Shown: in pieces, positions 9,104-19,797 of the stretch | Layout: the number at the start of each line of letters is the position of its first letter | Numbering within the stretch: position 1 is the first letter of the stretch | DNA from: DASWJZ01 sp963846475 | GTDB taxonomy: Bacteria; Pseudomonadota; Alphaproteobacteria; Rhizobiales; Afifellaceae | Reading direction: 5' to 3' | DNA: 64,000 nucleotides | NCBI GenBank assembly: GCA_963846475.1 | Contig: CAWJVZ010000004.1 | Coordinates: forward strand, 3,162,001 to 3,226,000 | Position numbers and translations under genes: made by a program | Notes under the pieces: generated by a model | Told to the model about the DNA's origin: nothing | Database searches by the model: none | What the model saw: only the letters and a program-made list of their open reading frames with translations

Positions 9104-9317
9104 CGGAGAGGCACCACCACAACAGATAGGATGCGCGAAGGCACCCCGCGAGCCAGATTGGGCCGGGAAAGCGGTGAGATCAAGGACGCCTTCCGGGTGA
9201 CGCCGCGTCACTTTGGGCGTAAGACTGCGCCGAGCCGCGTTGGCAGCGAGACTGGCGGAATGCATCGCTTGCCTCGCGCCGACGCTGCCGGTTTGCTGTC
9301 GCAACAAGGAGGATGTC

Positions 9318-9869
9318 ATGCGCTTCGCACTGAACACAATATTGCTGGCGGGGGCATTCCTCGTGCTGCCGGCCGTCGCGGCGGCCCAAGAAATGAGCGA
9401 CGAGGAGATCATCAAGAGCGCCGAGAGCGCCGCGCCCGCCGCCGTGGGGCAGAACGCCACAGTCATCGCCATGGACGACCAGATGAACATGCGCACCGTG
9501 CGCGAGGGCACCAACGGCTTCACCTGCATGCCCGACAATCCGCAATCGCCCGGCGCCGACCCGATGTGCTTCGACAAGGGCGGCGTGGCGTGGGCGCAGG
9601 CCTGGATGTCCAAGCAGGAGCCGCCGAAAGGCATGGTCGGCATGGCCTATATGCTGGCCGGCGGCTCGGATGCGTCGAATACCGATCCCTATGCCACCGA
9701 GCCCGCGGCGGGCGCCGCGTGGGTCGACACCGGCCCGCATATCATGATCTTCAACGCCGGCGAGGCGGCGAACAATTATCCCAAGCAGGCCGATAACCCC
9801 GATACGAAGTCGCCGTACGTGATGTGGGCCGGGACGCCCTACGAGCACCTGATGATCCCGGTCGAGTAG
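9318..9869 (+). CDS. Secreted protein of unknown function
   Basis: This 183-residue protein starts at an ATG behind a good ribosome site (AAGGAGG at about 9307-9313) and has a clear signal peptide ending AVAAAQ. The mature part carries a possible disulfide pair in FTCMPDNPQSP and DPMCFDK, many methionines, and the end TPYEHLMIPVE. It is predicted to be soluble in the periplasm. I do not recognise an enzyme motif. It is divergent from dxs and converges on a GNAT gene, with a GC-rich hairpin between the two stops. Confidence 0.75.
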   Translation: MRFALNTILLAGAFLVLPAVAAAQEMSDEEIIKSAESAAPAAVGQNATVIAMDDQMNMRTVREGTNGFTCMPDNPQSPGADPMCFDKGGVAWAQAWMSKQEPPKGMVGMAYMLAGGSDASNTDPYATEPAAGAAWVDTGPHIMIFNAGEAANNYPKQADNPDTKSPYVMWAGTPYEHLMIPVE

Positions 9870-9879
9870 GTCGCCGGGC

Positions 9880-9910
9880 GCCGGCGGAGCCGCATCGCGG
9901 CGCCGCCGGC
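9880..9910. terminator. GC-rich hairpin between convergent genes
   Basis: An 8-base perfect arm GCCGGCGG (9880-9887) pairs with CCGCCGGC (9903-9910), and an inner GCCGC/GCGGC pair extends the stem. It lies exactly between the stop of the secreted protein (9869) and the stop of the GNAT gene (9914). It has no T-tract, so termination is inferred from position and stem strength only. Confidence 0.4.
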
Positions 9911-9913
9911 CGC

Positions 9914-10377
9914 TCAGGCGAGGGCGATCTGGTAGGTCACCCAGGGCGTCTTTTCGGCAATGCGGTCGTAGAAGCCGCGGGCGCGCTGATTGTCGTCCGC
10001 GGTGATCCAGCGGACCATGACCCAGCCGCGCCGGCGCGCTTCCGCCACCACGGCCTCGACCAGCGCAGCGGCAACGCCTCGCCCGCGCCAATCCGGCGCG
10101 ACGAAGAGGTCGTCGAGGAAGCCGCCGGTCGAGGCTGCCAGCGGCCGCGCAAACGGCCGGAAATGGGCGAGCCCGATGCCGCGCCCGGCGCCGTCGAGCG
10201 CGATCAGCCCCTCCAGCTCATGAGCAGGATCGTGCAGCCAGGACCACACCCGGTCGCGCATCGCGGCCGTCTGGACGCTTTTGTAGAACTCCGCATAGCC
10301 GGCATAGAGCGCATCCCAGTCGGCGCGGTGCCCGTCCGCCAGCCGCACGACTGAGACAGCTGCGTGGCCGGCCGGGC

Positions 10378-10393
<16 letters not shown>
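9914..10393 (-). CDS. GNAT family N-acetyltransferase
   Basis: This is about 159 residues with the GNAT acetyl-CoA fold: VVRLADGHRADWDALY as strand 1 and helix 1, LDDLFVAPDWRGRGVAAAL with the pyrophosphate loop R-G-R-G-V-A, and ITADDNQRARGFYDRIAEK as motif B. It should acetylate a small amine or protein N-terminus; the substrate is unknown. There is no ATG. I place the start at a GTG (10393) that overlaps the aldo-keto reductase end by 16 bases, with AGAGG about 10 bases upstream, because a later GTG at 10348 would cut off strand 1. It is probably coupled to the reductase. Confidence 0.85.
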
Positions 10394-11364
<971 letters not shown>

Positions 11365-11484
11365 TCTGGTCCTTTCGTGACGCTGGCCTGACTGCACGGG
11401 AACGTCGGGCTCGGCTTGGCTCGAACGAGCCTGATCTCTGCCGTACATTGGTGGTCGCGGCAGGGATAAAATCCGGATCGGAAC

Positions 11485-12621
11485 TCAGCGCTCGACTAAA
11501 TGGACGCTCACCGGCCTATGGTCGCTGAGGCTACCCGGGTGAAGGCTCGAAATCCGCTCGTGTATCTCGTGCTCTACGAGACCCCCGTTGGCGGGGACCC
11601 GTAACGGACCCGTCCCATTTCCCGCAAGCGCTTGAGTGAACAAGATGTGGTCGAGCAGGATCTCGTCCGGCCGCTCCGGATCGAGGAGATCGTCGAATCG
11701 CACAGTCCAGCGCAGATGCGTCGGGAAATCGAATAAAGCGTGGTTCAGGAAGCGCTCTGCGAAAAAGATGTCGCCCTGCAGATTGCCGATCAGGTCGTGG
11801 AACAGATATTCCCGTTCGAGCAGCTCCTTTCCCGGCCCGTCATTTACATCGCCGATGACGAAGATGTTCGGCTCCGGCTCCTGCTCGAACCGGCGGTCTA
11901 TATAATAGCGAACGTCGACCGCCTCGGTGGTGAGCTTGACGCGCGCAATGTGCGATTCCGCCAGGTAGCGGGCAACCGGCTTGAGCTTGGCGTAGGCCTC
12001 GAATCCCTCGCCGGGCTTCCGCCTGGGCGGTTTTTTCTTGACCAACTTGCTCTTCAGATGCACGCCGATGATTTCGATGCGCGTCCCTTGCCATTCGAGT
12101 ACCAGCACCTGCGGATGCCGATAATGGCCGTGCTTGTTCCTGACGTTCGGCAGGAGCACGTCGTTTTCGATCTTCGGGATGGACACCATCCATTTCCCGC
12201 CTGCGTGGCTACCCTGCGATTCATCGGCGACGTAGGCCATCCATGTGGCGTTGCCGAGTAGAGTTGGCGCCAGGGTGGCGGTCAGGTCCTTGCGGACCAG
12301 GAACCACAGCCATTGTTCTCCGTCGATCCCGTAGAGGGCGTCGTCGTCGACCGGATGGGTGATCAGCTCGTAGTCCGGCAAGTGTTTCGCCACACAGGCG
12401 CGCATGTGCGCCGCACCCACCACGCCCTCGCAGATAAACAGCACGTCGGGACCAATTTCGGAGATCAACGTGCCGAGCCCGTCCAGCCTTTCCTTGGCCT
12501 CGGCGAGGGTCGGGGCCTTTCCGGTGAAGACCTGTTGCTCGGGCGCGAGCCATCCGAGATCGACCCCAGCCGAATATTCGAGCCACTCGGCATTGAGTGT
12601 CGTCAGCTTCAAGCCCGCCAT
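11485..12621 (-). CDS. Endonuclease/exonuclease/phosphatase family protein
   Basis: This 378-residue protein carries the EEP fold of DNase I-like phosphodiesterases: LKLTTLNAEWLEY at the N-terminus (metal-binding Asn), DVLFICEGV with the catalytic Glu region, EIIGVHLKSK, FVIGDVNDGPG and the closing SDHRPVSVHL. The catalytic Asp/Asn and His are present, so it should be an active metal-dependent phosphodiesterase. The substrate (nucleic acid or other phosphoester) is unknown. There is no signal peptide. An AGGAGG five bases upstream favours the ATG at 12621 over a GTG at 12627. It stands alone, and its codon use looks less GC-rich than its neighbours. Confidence 0.87.
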   Translation of the reverse strand: MAGLKLTTLNAEWLEYSAGVDLGWLAPEQQVFTGKAPTLAEAKERLDGLGTLISEIGPDVLFICEGVVGAAHMRACVAKHLPDYELITHPVDDDALYGIDGEQWLWFLVRKDLTATLAPTLLGNATWMAYVADESQGSHAGGKWMVSIPKIENDVLLPNVRNKHGHYRHPQVLVLEWQGTRIEIIGVHLKSKLVKKKPPRRKPGEGFEAYAKLKPVARYLAESHIARVKLTTEAVDVRYYIDRRFEQEPEPNIFVIGDVNDGPGKELLEREYLFHDLIGNLQGDIFFAERFLNHALFDFPTHLRWTVRFDDLLDPERPDEILLDHILFTQALAGNGTGPLRVPANGGLVEHEIHERISSLHPGSLSDHRPVSVHLVER

Positions 12622-12870
12622 CTCCACCTCCTGCCTTTGTGTGTACTCAGCAACGAAGACTAAGGCAATTTTGCAACTATCAGTACCCGGGGGCCCGCGC
12701 CCACTTGCGGCTCCGCCGTCCTGGAGAGCCGTAGGATGACCTCATCCATGTTGAACAGCCGGGATCGAGCTTGTCCACACAAGTGAGCGAATCATAGGGC
12801 CGAGCGCGGATGCTCGACGTCTGTCCTTTGCCCGCAGCAGCAGGTCGAGCGGAGGCCCGCCGCGACGTTT

Positions 12871-13824
12871 TCAGTCCGGTGCCAAGCGCGGATCGCCCGC
12901 GGCGAGCCGACCGCCGCCGACCCAGTCGGCGCAGGCACGCGAAAGCTTTTGATCCACTTTGGCGTCGTAGAGCGCAAGGTCCGCTTCGGTGAGCACATCG
13001 CGCCAGCGTCCGTTCGTCCCCTTGTGGAAGAAATGCTCCGCCCCGCCGCGGAACATGCTCGTGGCGGGGCCCATCAGGCGTTCGCCGTCTCGCCGCATCG
13101 CGCCGAAGCTCGCGGCCTCGACGAGCTCCGGCCAGGCGTCGTCCGGCACGCGAATCTGCAGAAAATCCGCCACCCGCCGCATCTCCGCCGCGGTGTCGGC
13201 CTTCAGGTCGTTGTAATGGACGAACAGCACGTTCGGCTTTCGCCGTCGCTGCCACCAAGAGCGCTCGCATTCGAAGAAGGAGAAGAACGGCGCGCCGTCC
13301 TCGTGGCCCGGCACCGCCCCCTGGCTGATCCACATCCGGAAGAACTCTGCGGGATCGGCCGGAACGCGTGGATAGGGCCGCCCGATCGCCTCGTCCTCCA
13401 TGCCGATCCTGTCCATCGTCGCGAGCGCCTCCGGCGTGAAGCCGAGGATGTGGTGATGGTAGGACATGCAGGCGTCGCGCCCGTCGCGGGCGACGTGGAT
13501 GTATCTCACCTCCTCATGCAGCGGCAGGCCGTCCGCCGCCAGATGGCTCTTCAGCGAGCGTCGATGCGTCTGCGCCTCGATATCGGCGATGACCGCTTCG
13601 ATAGGAACCGGAAAACGCCGATCGATCCACGGCGAGATTCGCGGGATGGAGCGCGGCTCGGCATCCTGGAAGATCAGCAGCAGCACGATCTGCTGCACCC
13701 AGGTCGTGCCGCACTTCGGATAGGTCGCGACGACGATGTCGTCCGGCCGCGGCCGGAAATGCTGCCAGCGGCGGCCGTCGAGGATCCATGTCCGATAATC
13801 CCGCCGTGCAGGCTCGACCGGCAT
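12871..13824 (-). CDS. Sulfotransferase family protein (PAPS-dependent)
   Basis: This 317-residue cytosolic-type sulfotransferase carries the 5'-phosphosulfate loop YPKCGTTWVQQ (residues about 40-50) and the 3'-phosphate motif YIHVARDGRDACMSYHHH, and a His in LKSHLAADG matches the catalytic base region. It would move sulfate from PAPS to a hydroxyl or amine of an unknown acceptor. It resembles the Sulfotransfer_1 group found in soil alphaproteobacteria. It is a single gene with no PAPS-synthesis genes nearby. Confidence 0.9.
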   Translation of the reverse strand: MPVEPARRDYRTWILDGRRWQHFRPRPDDIVVATYPKCGTTWVQQIVLLLIFQDAEPRSIPRISPWIDRRFPVPIEAVIADIEAQTHRRSLKSHLAADGLPLHEEVRYIHVARDGRDACMSYHHHILGFTPEALATMDRIGMEDEAIGRPYPRVPADPAEFFRMWISQGAVPGHEDGAPFFSFFECERSWWQRRRKPNVLFVHYNDLKADTAAEMRRVADFLQIRVPDDAWPELVEAASFGAMRRDGERLMGPATSMFRGGAEHFFHKGTNGRWRDVLTEADLALYDAKVDQKLSRACADWVGGGRLAAGDPRLAPD

Positions 13825-14207
13825 TGACAGGCTCCGAAAGGCTCAGCCTAACATGCCGCGCTTCTGCAATCTCGGCGGATCGCATGGCTCGGCGGCCTGG
13901 CGACGATGCGCCGATGGAGGCAGAGGCAGCGGGAGACGAGGGGCATGAGCTGGGCTAGGATCGCACGGCGCTTTTCCGTCGTCCCGTTCTCCGAAAATTG
14001 AAGAAGGCTAGAGCAGATGAATCGACGATATCGCAGCGATCGATGCCGCGACCTCGATCCTTGCACACCCGGCATCGAGCTTGGCGTGCCGGGCCCCGCG
14101 GGCGTTCCGTATTGTTTTCCGGTTGCGTTTGCTGCATTCCGTGAGCGGAGGATGTCGGCAGGGCGGGTCACGGCAGGTCCGGGCCGCACAGCTCGCGGGG
14201 GATCGGC
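13825..14207. other. Intergenic region between sulfotransferase and cfa-like genes
   Basis: No complete gene is seen in these 383 bases. Apart from the UPF0114 remnant at 14008-14085 (listed separately), the stretch presumably holds the promoters of the divergent sulfotransferase and methyltransferase genes, but I see no convincing -35/-10 pair. Confidence 0.5.
14008..14085 (-). pseudogene. Short remnant of a UPF0114 (YqhA-like) gene
   Basis: Read on the minus strand, this stretch encodes AKLDAGCARIEVAAS followed by IAAISSIHLL and a TAG. The intact UPF0114 protein at 16158-16652 contains GKLDAGSLKIKVAAS followed by IVAISSIHLL, about 20 of 25 residues identical. Nothing of the rest of that protein is visible on either side. 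It therefore looks like the leftover of a second copy. Both copies lie on the minus strand, either side of the cfa-like gene pair, which suggests a local duplication or insertion. Confidence 0.6.
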
Positions 14208-15428
14208 GTGACGTCCGCAGAGGCAATCGGCGCACCGGCAGCACAGCGCAGCCCGCTCGCCGGCATGATCGAGCGGCTCCTGCATGGCAGCGGCGCCGCC
14301 TGCGAAATCGTGCTGCCGGACGGCGAGACGCTTCGCTTCGGCGAGACCAGTCCGAAATTCCGCGTGACGCTCCACAACACCAAGGCGCTCAGCCGCGGCC
14401 TCGACGAGTTGTCGATCGGCCGCGCCTATGTGGAGGGCGATATCGATATCGACGGCGACTTCCTCGCGATGCTTGACCTCCGCTCGCGCCTTTCCGAGAA
14501 GACGCCGCTGCTCGCCCGGCTGCAGTTCCTGTGGCAGCTGTTCCTGCGCGCGCCGACGCGCATCAATCGCGACGCCATCGATTTCCACTACACGCTTGGC
14601 GACGATTTCTACCTTACCTTCATCGACAACAAATACCGCTTCTACTCGCACGGCATCTTCCACAGCGACGACGAGACGCTGGAGCAGGCCTCCGAGCACA
14701 AGCTGGAGACGATGTACCGGGCGCTCGACCTGAAGCCCGGCATGCGCCTTCTCGACATCGGCGGCGGCTGGGGCGGCACCGTCCAGTATTGCGGCGAGCG
14801 CGGCGTCCACGTCACCTCGCTGACGATCGCCGAGGACTCGCATCGCTTCCTGCAGAACCTGATCCGCGAGCGCAATCTGCCCTGCGAGGCGTTGCGCCAG
14901 GATTTCCTCGAATACAAGCCGGCGCAGCCGTACGACGCCATCGTCATCTACGGCGTCATCGAGCACATCCCCAATTACCGGCGCTTCTGCGAGCGCGCCT
15001 GGGACTGCCTGCGGCCCGGCGGGCCGCTCTACATGGACGCCTCCGCCGTGAAGGAGAAATACTCGATCAGCCCGTTCACGCAGACCTACATCTGGCAGGC
15101 GGCGCACAGCTTCATGGCGCTGCCCGACATCATCCAGGAATTCCTCCATCACGGGTTCGAGATTCACGACGTGACGCGCGAGACGCGCGACTACGAGCTG
15201 ACGATGCGGGGCTGGGCCGAGCGCTTCGATGCGGCGCGCGACAAGATCGTCGCCAAATGGGGCGAGCAGACCTACCGCGCCTTCCGCGTCTATCTGTGGG
15301 GCGGCTGCCACGCCTTCCACACGGACGTGCTGCAGGCCTACCACATCGTCGTCCGCAAGGGCCGCGACCAGGGTCTGCGCCCGGGATTGCTGCGGCGGAC
15401 GCGCAATTTCGTCCAGGCACTTCCGTAA
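14208..15428 (+). CDS. Cyclopropane-fatty-acyl-phospholipid synthase-like SAM methyltransferase
   Basis: This 406-residue protein follows the Cfa layout: an N-terminal lipid-binding-like region (residues 20-110, FRVTLHNTKAL, AYVEGDIDIDGD), then a class I SAM fold with MRLLDIGGGWGG (about 179-190), and the segment YGVIEHIPNYRRF where Cfa enzymes carry their bicarbonate-binding Glu. The C-terminal part (SPFTQTYIWQAAHSFMALPD) departs from the canonical HIFPGG segment of bacterial Cfa, so it is a divergent member. It likely methylates or cyclopropanates membrane lipid acyl chains. It starts at a GTG and is followed 79 bases later by an unknown membrane protein, likely in the same transcript. Confidence 0.82.
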   Translation: MTSAEAIGAPAAQRSPLAGMIERLLHGSGAACEIVLPDGETLRFGETSPKFRVTLHNTKALSRGLDELSIGRAYVEGDIDIDGDFLAMLDLRSRLSEKTPLLARLQFLWQLFLRAPTRINRDAIDFHYTLGDDFYLTFIDNKYRFYSHGIFHSDDETLEQASEHKLETMYRALDLKPGMRLLDIGGGWGGTVQYCGERGVHVTSLTIAEDSHRFLQNLIRERNLPCEALRQDFLEYKPAQPYDAIVIYGVIEHIPNYRRFCERAWDCLRPGGPLYMDASAVKEKYSISPFTQTYIWQAAHSFMALPDIIQEFLHHGFEIHDVTRETRDYELTMRGWAERFDAARDKIVAKWGEQTYRAFRVYLWGGCHAFHTDVLQAYHIVVRKGRDQGLRPGLLRRTRNFVQALP

Positions 15429-15507
15429 AGGCGGCGCGATCGGAGCTTGAACGCCGAACAACCCGGCCGCACGTGCTGGGGAAACTGAGATCAGAGGAGC
15501 ATGCGTC

Positions 15508-16149
15508 ATGGATCAGTCTGCCGAAACCCGCGCGGCGCGCAGGGTGGATCTTGAGAGCCGGTTGCCGGCGACGCCGGTGGCGCGCACCTTTCCTGAGCAG
15601 GCCGCGGAGCCCCGTCACGGCGCAAAAGCCTGCGCGAGCTGCGATCGCGTCGCGATCGGCGTCAACTACAGAAAAGTTTCGCCGATCCGCATCTTCTTCG
15701 GTCTGTTCTTCGTCTATGCGCCGATCCTGCTCTTGCCGTTCATCCTGCTCGGCGGGCTGCTGGTCTATGCGCATCTCAGGCTGATGGGAGCGGAAAACCT
15801 GCGCACGCTCGGCTCGTTCCTGCCGGCGCGCGAGACGCACCGCTACAGCTACAAGACGCAGATCGTCTATCGCGACATCAACCCGCTGGCGCGCTGGGCG
15901 CGCGCGCGCTCCTTCTGGCTCTTCAACTGCACGATGTACTGCCCGTTCAGCGTCGCGTCGCTCGAGTGGACGACCTACCTCACCAAGGTGGTGGAGAACT
16001 GGTGGTGCCCGTTCCGCCACGAGCGGAAGCCCCATTACGCCGGCTCCGCCATCGACTACTCGTTCTGGCACATGTCGCGCGACGTCGAAAAGCTTGCGCC
16101 GGAGGATCGCAACAACCCGATCTGGAACAAGGACGCGGCGGAGCGCTGA
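15508..16149 (+). CDS. Membrane-anchored protein of unknown function, partner of the Cfa-like gene
   Basis: This 213-residue protein has an N-terminal CASC pair (Cys42, Cys45) that could bind metal, one long hydrophobic stretch at residues about 60-92 (IFFGLFFVYAPILLLPFILL), and a C-terminal soluble region rich in aromatic residues with further Cys/His (WLFNCTMYCPF, WWCPFRHERKPH, YSFWHMSRD). A GAGGAG ribosome site precedes the ATG. I recognise no family. Its position directly after the Cfa-like methyltransferase suggests a role in the same lipid modification, perhaps as membrane tether or redox partner; that is inference. Confidence 0.75.
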   Translation: MDQSAETRAARRVDLESRLPATPVARTFPEQAAEPRHGAKACASCDRVAIGVNYRKVSPIRIFFGLFFVYAPILLLPFILLGGLLVYAHLRLMGAENLRTLGSFLPARETHRYSYKTQIVYRDINPLARWARARSFWLFNCTMYCPFSVASLEWTTYLTKVVENWWCPFRHERKPHYAGSAIDYSFWHMSRDVEKLAPEDRNNPIWNKDAAER

Positions 16150-16157
16150 GCGCTGCG

Positions 16158-16652
16158 TCAGCGGTGCTGTGGGATAATGCGGTCCATGACCGCCAGAAGC
16201 AGCGCCGAGATGACGAAGGTGAGGTGGGTGACGATCAGCATGATGAGCTTTTCCGTCGCCACGTCCTCGTAGTTCATGAAGGCCTTGAGGAGGTGGATCG
16301 ACGAGATCGCCACGATCGACGCCGCCACTTTGATTTTCAGCGACCCCGCGTCGAGCTTGCCCAGCCAGGCGAGCGATTTCTCCGTATCGCCGACGTCGAG
16401 CTTGGAAACGAAGTTCTCGTAGCCCGACAGCATCACCATGACGACCAGGCTGGCGACCAGCGTCAGGTCGATCAGCGTCAGCGAAGCGAGGATGAGGTCC
16501 ACCTCCAGGAGCGACGTGCCGGTCTCGAAGATATGGATCAGCTCGCGGAAGAACTGCACGGCGAACATGATCAGCAGCAGCCCCAGCCCGAAATAGAGCG
16601 GCGCCAGCAGCCAGCGCATGGCGAACAGGAGAAGTTCGAATTGCCGTTCCAT
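16158..16652 (-). CDS. UPF0114 (YqhA-like) integral membrane protein
   Basis: This 164-residue inner-membrane protein has hydrophobic segments around residues 8-32, 50-75, 105-125 and 135-158. MRWLLAPLYFGLGLLLIMF and the conserved core KIKVAASIVAISSIHLLKAF, with MLSGYENFVSKLD, identify the UPF0114 family. Its function is not established. The stop lies 8 bases from the end of the preceding plus-strand gene. A 25-residue remnant of a second copy lies upstream at 14008. Confidence 0.88.
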   Translation of the reverse strand: MERQFELLLFAMRWLLAPLYFGLGLLLIMFAVQFFRELIHIFETGTSLLEVDLILASLTLIDLTLVASLVVMVMLSGYENFVSKLDVGDTEKSLAWLGKLDAGSLKIKVAASIVAISSIHLLKAFMNYEDVATEKLIMLIVTHLTFVISALLLAVMDRIIPQHR

Positions 16653-16909
16653 GATGAGCCGCAGCCTCGCCGGATCGGCCCTCCTCTAGCGCAGGCGGGG
16701 CCGCCAAGGAATGGCCTTCGGCAGGCGGCGCGGCCGGCGCCGCCTAGCGCCTCTCGCCTGACGGCATGCAGGTCCGGCACGGCGAAGCGGAGCACCAGCG
16801 CGCCGGCCAGTCCCGACAGCATGCGGAACGCGCGAAAACGGGGATGGACGCGCGGTTACTCTCGATTCGTGAGCTGCTCTTTTCGGCGGCCTCGCGACCG
16901 AAAGCGCGC

Positions 16910-17155
16910 CTATTTCGGGTCGAACGGCGCCGTTCCGACCGCCTTCCCGTCCGCGGCGCGGATCTTTTCCACCCGCTCTTCGGCCTGCTTCAGGAGCGCC
17001 TCGCAGCGGCCCTTCAGCGCCTCGCCGCGCTCGTAAATGGCGATGGATTCCTCCAGCGGCACGTCGCCGCGCTCCAGCTTGGTGACGATCGCTTCGAGCT
17101 CCTTCAGGGCGACCTCGAAGCTGAGGCTCGCCACGTCGGGCAAGGGTTCCGCCAA
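16910..17155 (-). CDS. xseB: Exodeoxyribonuclease VII small subunit
   Basis: This 81-residue protein matches XseB: SFEVALKELEAIVTKLERGD, PLEESIAIYERGEALKGRCEALL and KQAEERVEKI. Several copies bind the large XseA subunit and support single-strand DNA degradation. XseA is not in the window. The gene starts 10 bases after the deacetylase stop, so the two are one transcription unit. In related Rhizobiales xseB commonly precedes dxs; here dxs is about 8 kb further along the same strand. Confidence 0.93.
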   Translation of the reverse strand: MAEPLPDVASLSFEVALKELEAIVTKLERGDVPLEESIAIYERGEALKGRCEALLKQAEERVEKIRAADGKAVGTAPFDPK

Positions 17156-17165
17156 GATCCGCTCC

Positions 17166-18119
<954 letters not shown>

Positions 18120-18997
18120 CTGTCGTCCGCGGCGTTGGGCGCGTCAATGGGCAGGTGGTGACGCCACGGCATTCGACAGCGGCGGCGTCCCGTCTCTCCG
18201 CCCCAGAGAAGGACGAAAAAATGCTCCTGAGGGAAAAAAGTCCTAGACAAGCCTTCTAGTTTGTGCTAGCTCGCGAAATACCGCTGCTCGACGAGGGACC
18301 GGGATGCCTAGGACCGGAGCTTTTCGGGAGCAGTGGGCGGCGCCGCCACGGAGCCTCGGTCAGGAGCCGGGACGGCGTTCCTCAGAAGGGCCCCCCTCGG
18401 GAGCAATCCCGGTGCCGGATGTTGCACGGCTAGAGTTCCTGCTTCGGGCGCAAGCACGGGGCGGGACGGGAAGACGATAGGGCGAGTTGGGGAACGTATA
18501 CCGCCGCGCGGGGCGCCTGGAGGCGCCACTTTTAATTTGCGAGGCGTTCTTCAGGCGCTCCGCTCCCTCCTCAAGCGAGGAGGAAAATGCTCTTTGATAA
18601 CCTCGGGCCGGGAAGGCCGCGGGACGCGTCCTGCCGTCTTACGTGCGGCCGCTCAGCGGCGGGCGGCGGCGGCCTGGCGCGCCGCGGAGGCGGGGCCGAA
18701 GCCGCGCATGTAATGCTTCTCCGGCCGGTAGCGCGGCGCGACGAACAGGCGGACTCGTGTCGGGAGATCTTTGACGATGCTGATGAACGCCATTGTCGTA
18801 TTCGGTTTTCTGAACCGCTTCCCTCGCTAGCCGAGAACGCCGGCTGCTGTCGGGAGCGGATATAATGAAAATTTGTTTCAAGAAGCTTACCGCCCGTCGG
18901 CAGAAGGGTTTCAGAACGGGACGCGGGCTCGCCAGCTGATCGCGGAGCAACCCGGCCAGGGACGGCGTAGGCTCGCCCGCCGTTCTCGCTCCTGGGC
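18120..18997. other. Long intergenic stretch without a confirmed gene
   Basis: About 880 bases separate the deacetylase and cytochrome c genes. The part at 18290-18540 is GC-rich with many short complementary segments, which could be a structured RNA, but I match it to no known RNA family. A possible small minus-strand ORF (18653-18793) is listed separately. An AT-rich patch lies at about 18860-18890 (GATATAATGAAAATT). No other gene can be supported. Confidence 0.5.
18653..18793 (-). CDS. Possible 46-residue basic protein (uncertain)
   Basis: The ATG frame reads MAFISIVKDLPTRVRLFVAP, then RYRPEKHYMRGFGPAS and an Ala/Arg-rich tail. The opening looks protein-like and the tail is strongly basic. 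No convincing ribosome site precedes the ATG and I recognise no family. It is listed because it is the only plausible coding stretch in this long gap. Confidence 0.3.
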   Translation of the reverse strand: MAFISIVKDLPTRVRLFVAPRYRPEKHYMRGFGPASAARQAAAARR

Positions 18998-19390
18998 TCA
19001 GCCGGCCTTTCCCAAGAATTCGACCAGCTTGGCGCGCTCTCCGGGCGCGGCAATGCCCGTATAGGGCTTCATGTTGTTGCCCGGCACCACCGCCTCCGGG
19101 TTCTCGATGAACCGGTCGAGATTGGCCGCGTCCCAGACGATGCCGGAGCCGGTCATGGCCGCCGAATAGGCGTATCCGGGCAGCGAGCCGGCCTGCCGGC
19201 CGATTACGCCGTGGAGATGCGGCCCGAGGCGGTTGTCGCCCTCCGTCATTGTGTGGCAGGTCCGGCAGGCATTGTTGAAGAGGGTCTGGCCGGCTTCCGA
19301 GCCCTCCGCCGGCGGATCCTGCGCCAGCGCAGGGGCGCAGAGCAGGATCAGCATCGAAGCGGCGCGGCGGATTGCGGCGATGTGCGTCAT
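18998..19390 (-). CDS. Secreted class I cytochrome c
   Basis: This 130-residue protein has a signal peptide (residues 1-23, ending APALAQ) and one haem site CRTCH. NRLGPHLHGVIGRQAGSLPG and the methionine in NNMKPYTGI give the axial ligands of a cytochrome c2-like fold. It should carry electrons in the periplasm between the bc1 complex or a dehydrogenase and an oxidase. A GGGAGG ribosome site supports the ATG at 19390. No dehydrogenase gene is next to it. Confidence 0.92.
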   Translation of the reverse strand: MTHIAAIRRAASMLILLCAPALAQDPPAEGSEAGQTLFNNACRTCHTMTEGDNRLGPHLHGVIGRQAGSLPGYAYSAAMTGSGIVWDAANLDRFIENPEAVVPGNNMKPYTGIAAPGERAKLVEFLGKAG

Positions 19391-19477
19391 GAAAGCCTCC
19401 CGGGTTGAAGGCAGATTACGCCGGCTCGCCGAAGCGCGCCATTCCGGAGTGCTCCGGCAATCTTCAGCCGACCGCCT

Positions 19478-19702
19478 CTAGGGAAGCGGCTTCGGCAGCG
19501 GCGCGGAATGCACCGGCTCCGGCTCGGCCACGGCGCGGAAGCGTTCCGGCGGCGACGCCCAGTCGAAGGGCATCTCCGGGAGCGGCTCGACGCAGGGGGT
19601 GAAGAGGCTCTGCCCCTCCTTGTTGCGGAGCTCGAAGACGATGCCCGGCCGCTCCATCTGCGCGCAATCCGGCCAATTCTCGATCGCCACCCAGTCGCTC
19701 AT
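19478..19702 (-). CDS. Small protein of unknown function (74 residues)
   Basis: From the ATG at 19702 the product reads MSDWVAIENWPDCAQMERPG, then IVFELRNKEGQSLFTPCVEP and a proline-rich tail. It looks like a genuine small soluble protein: the codon bias is strongly GC at third positions, with two cysteines and no membrane segment. It matches no family I know. It lies about 90 bases upstream of the cytochrome c gene on the same strand, so they may be cotranscribed. Confidence 0.5.
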   Translation of the reverse strand: MSDWVAIENWPDCAQMERPGIVFELRNKEGQSLFTPCVEPLPEMPFDWASPPERFRAVAEPEPVHSAPLPKPLP

Positions 19703-19797
19703 CCGCTTCCTCCACCGGCTCGCCGGCCTTCTCCGCGCCGGCTTTTCGCATACTGGCACAGACAAGCTCATTTTTCCATGAACGAGATGAACGCAAT

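Noticed and set aside
18290..18540. Possible 6S, tmRNA, RNase P or SRP RNA
   Set aside because: None of the conserved core strings of these RNAs could be found on either strand.
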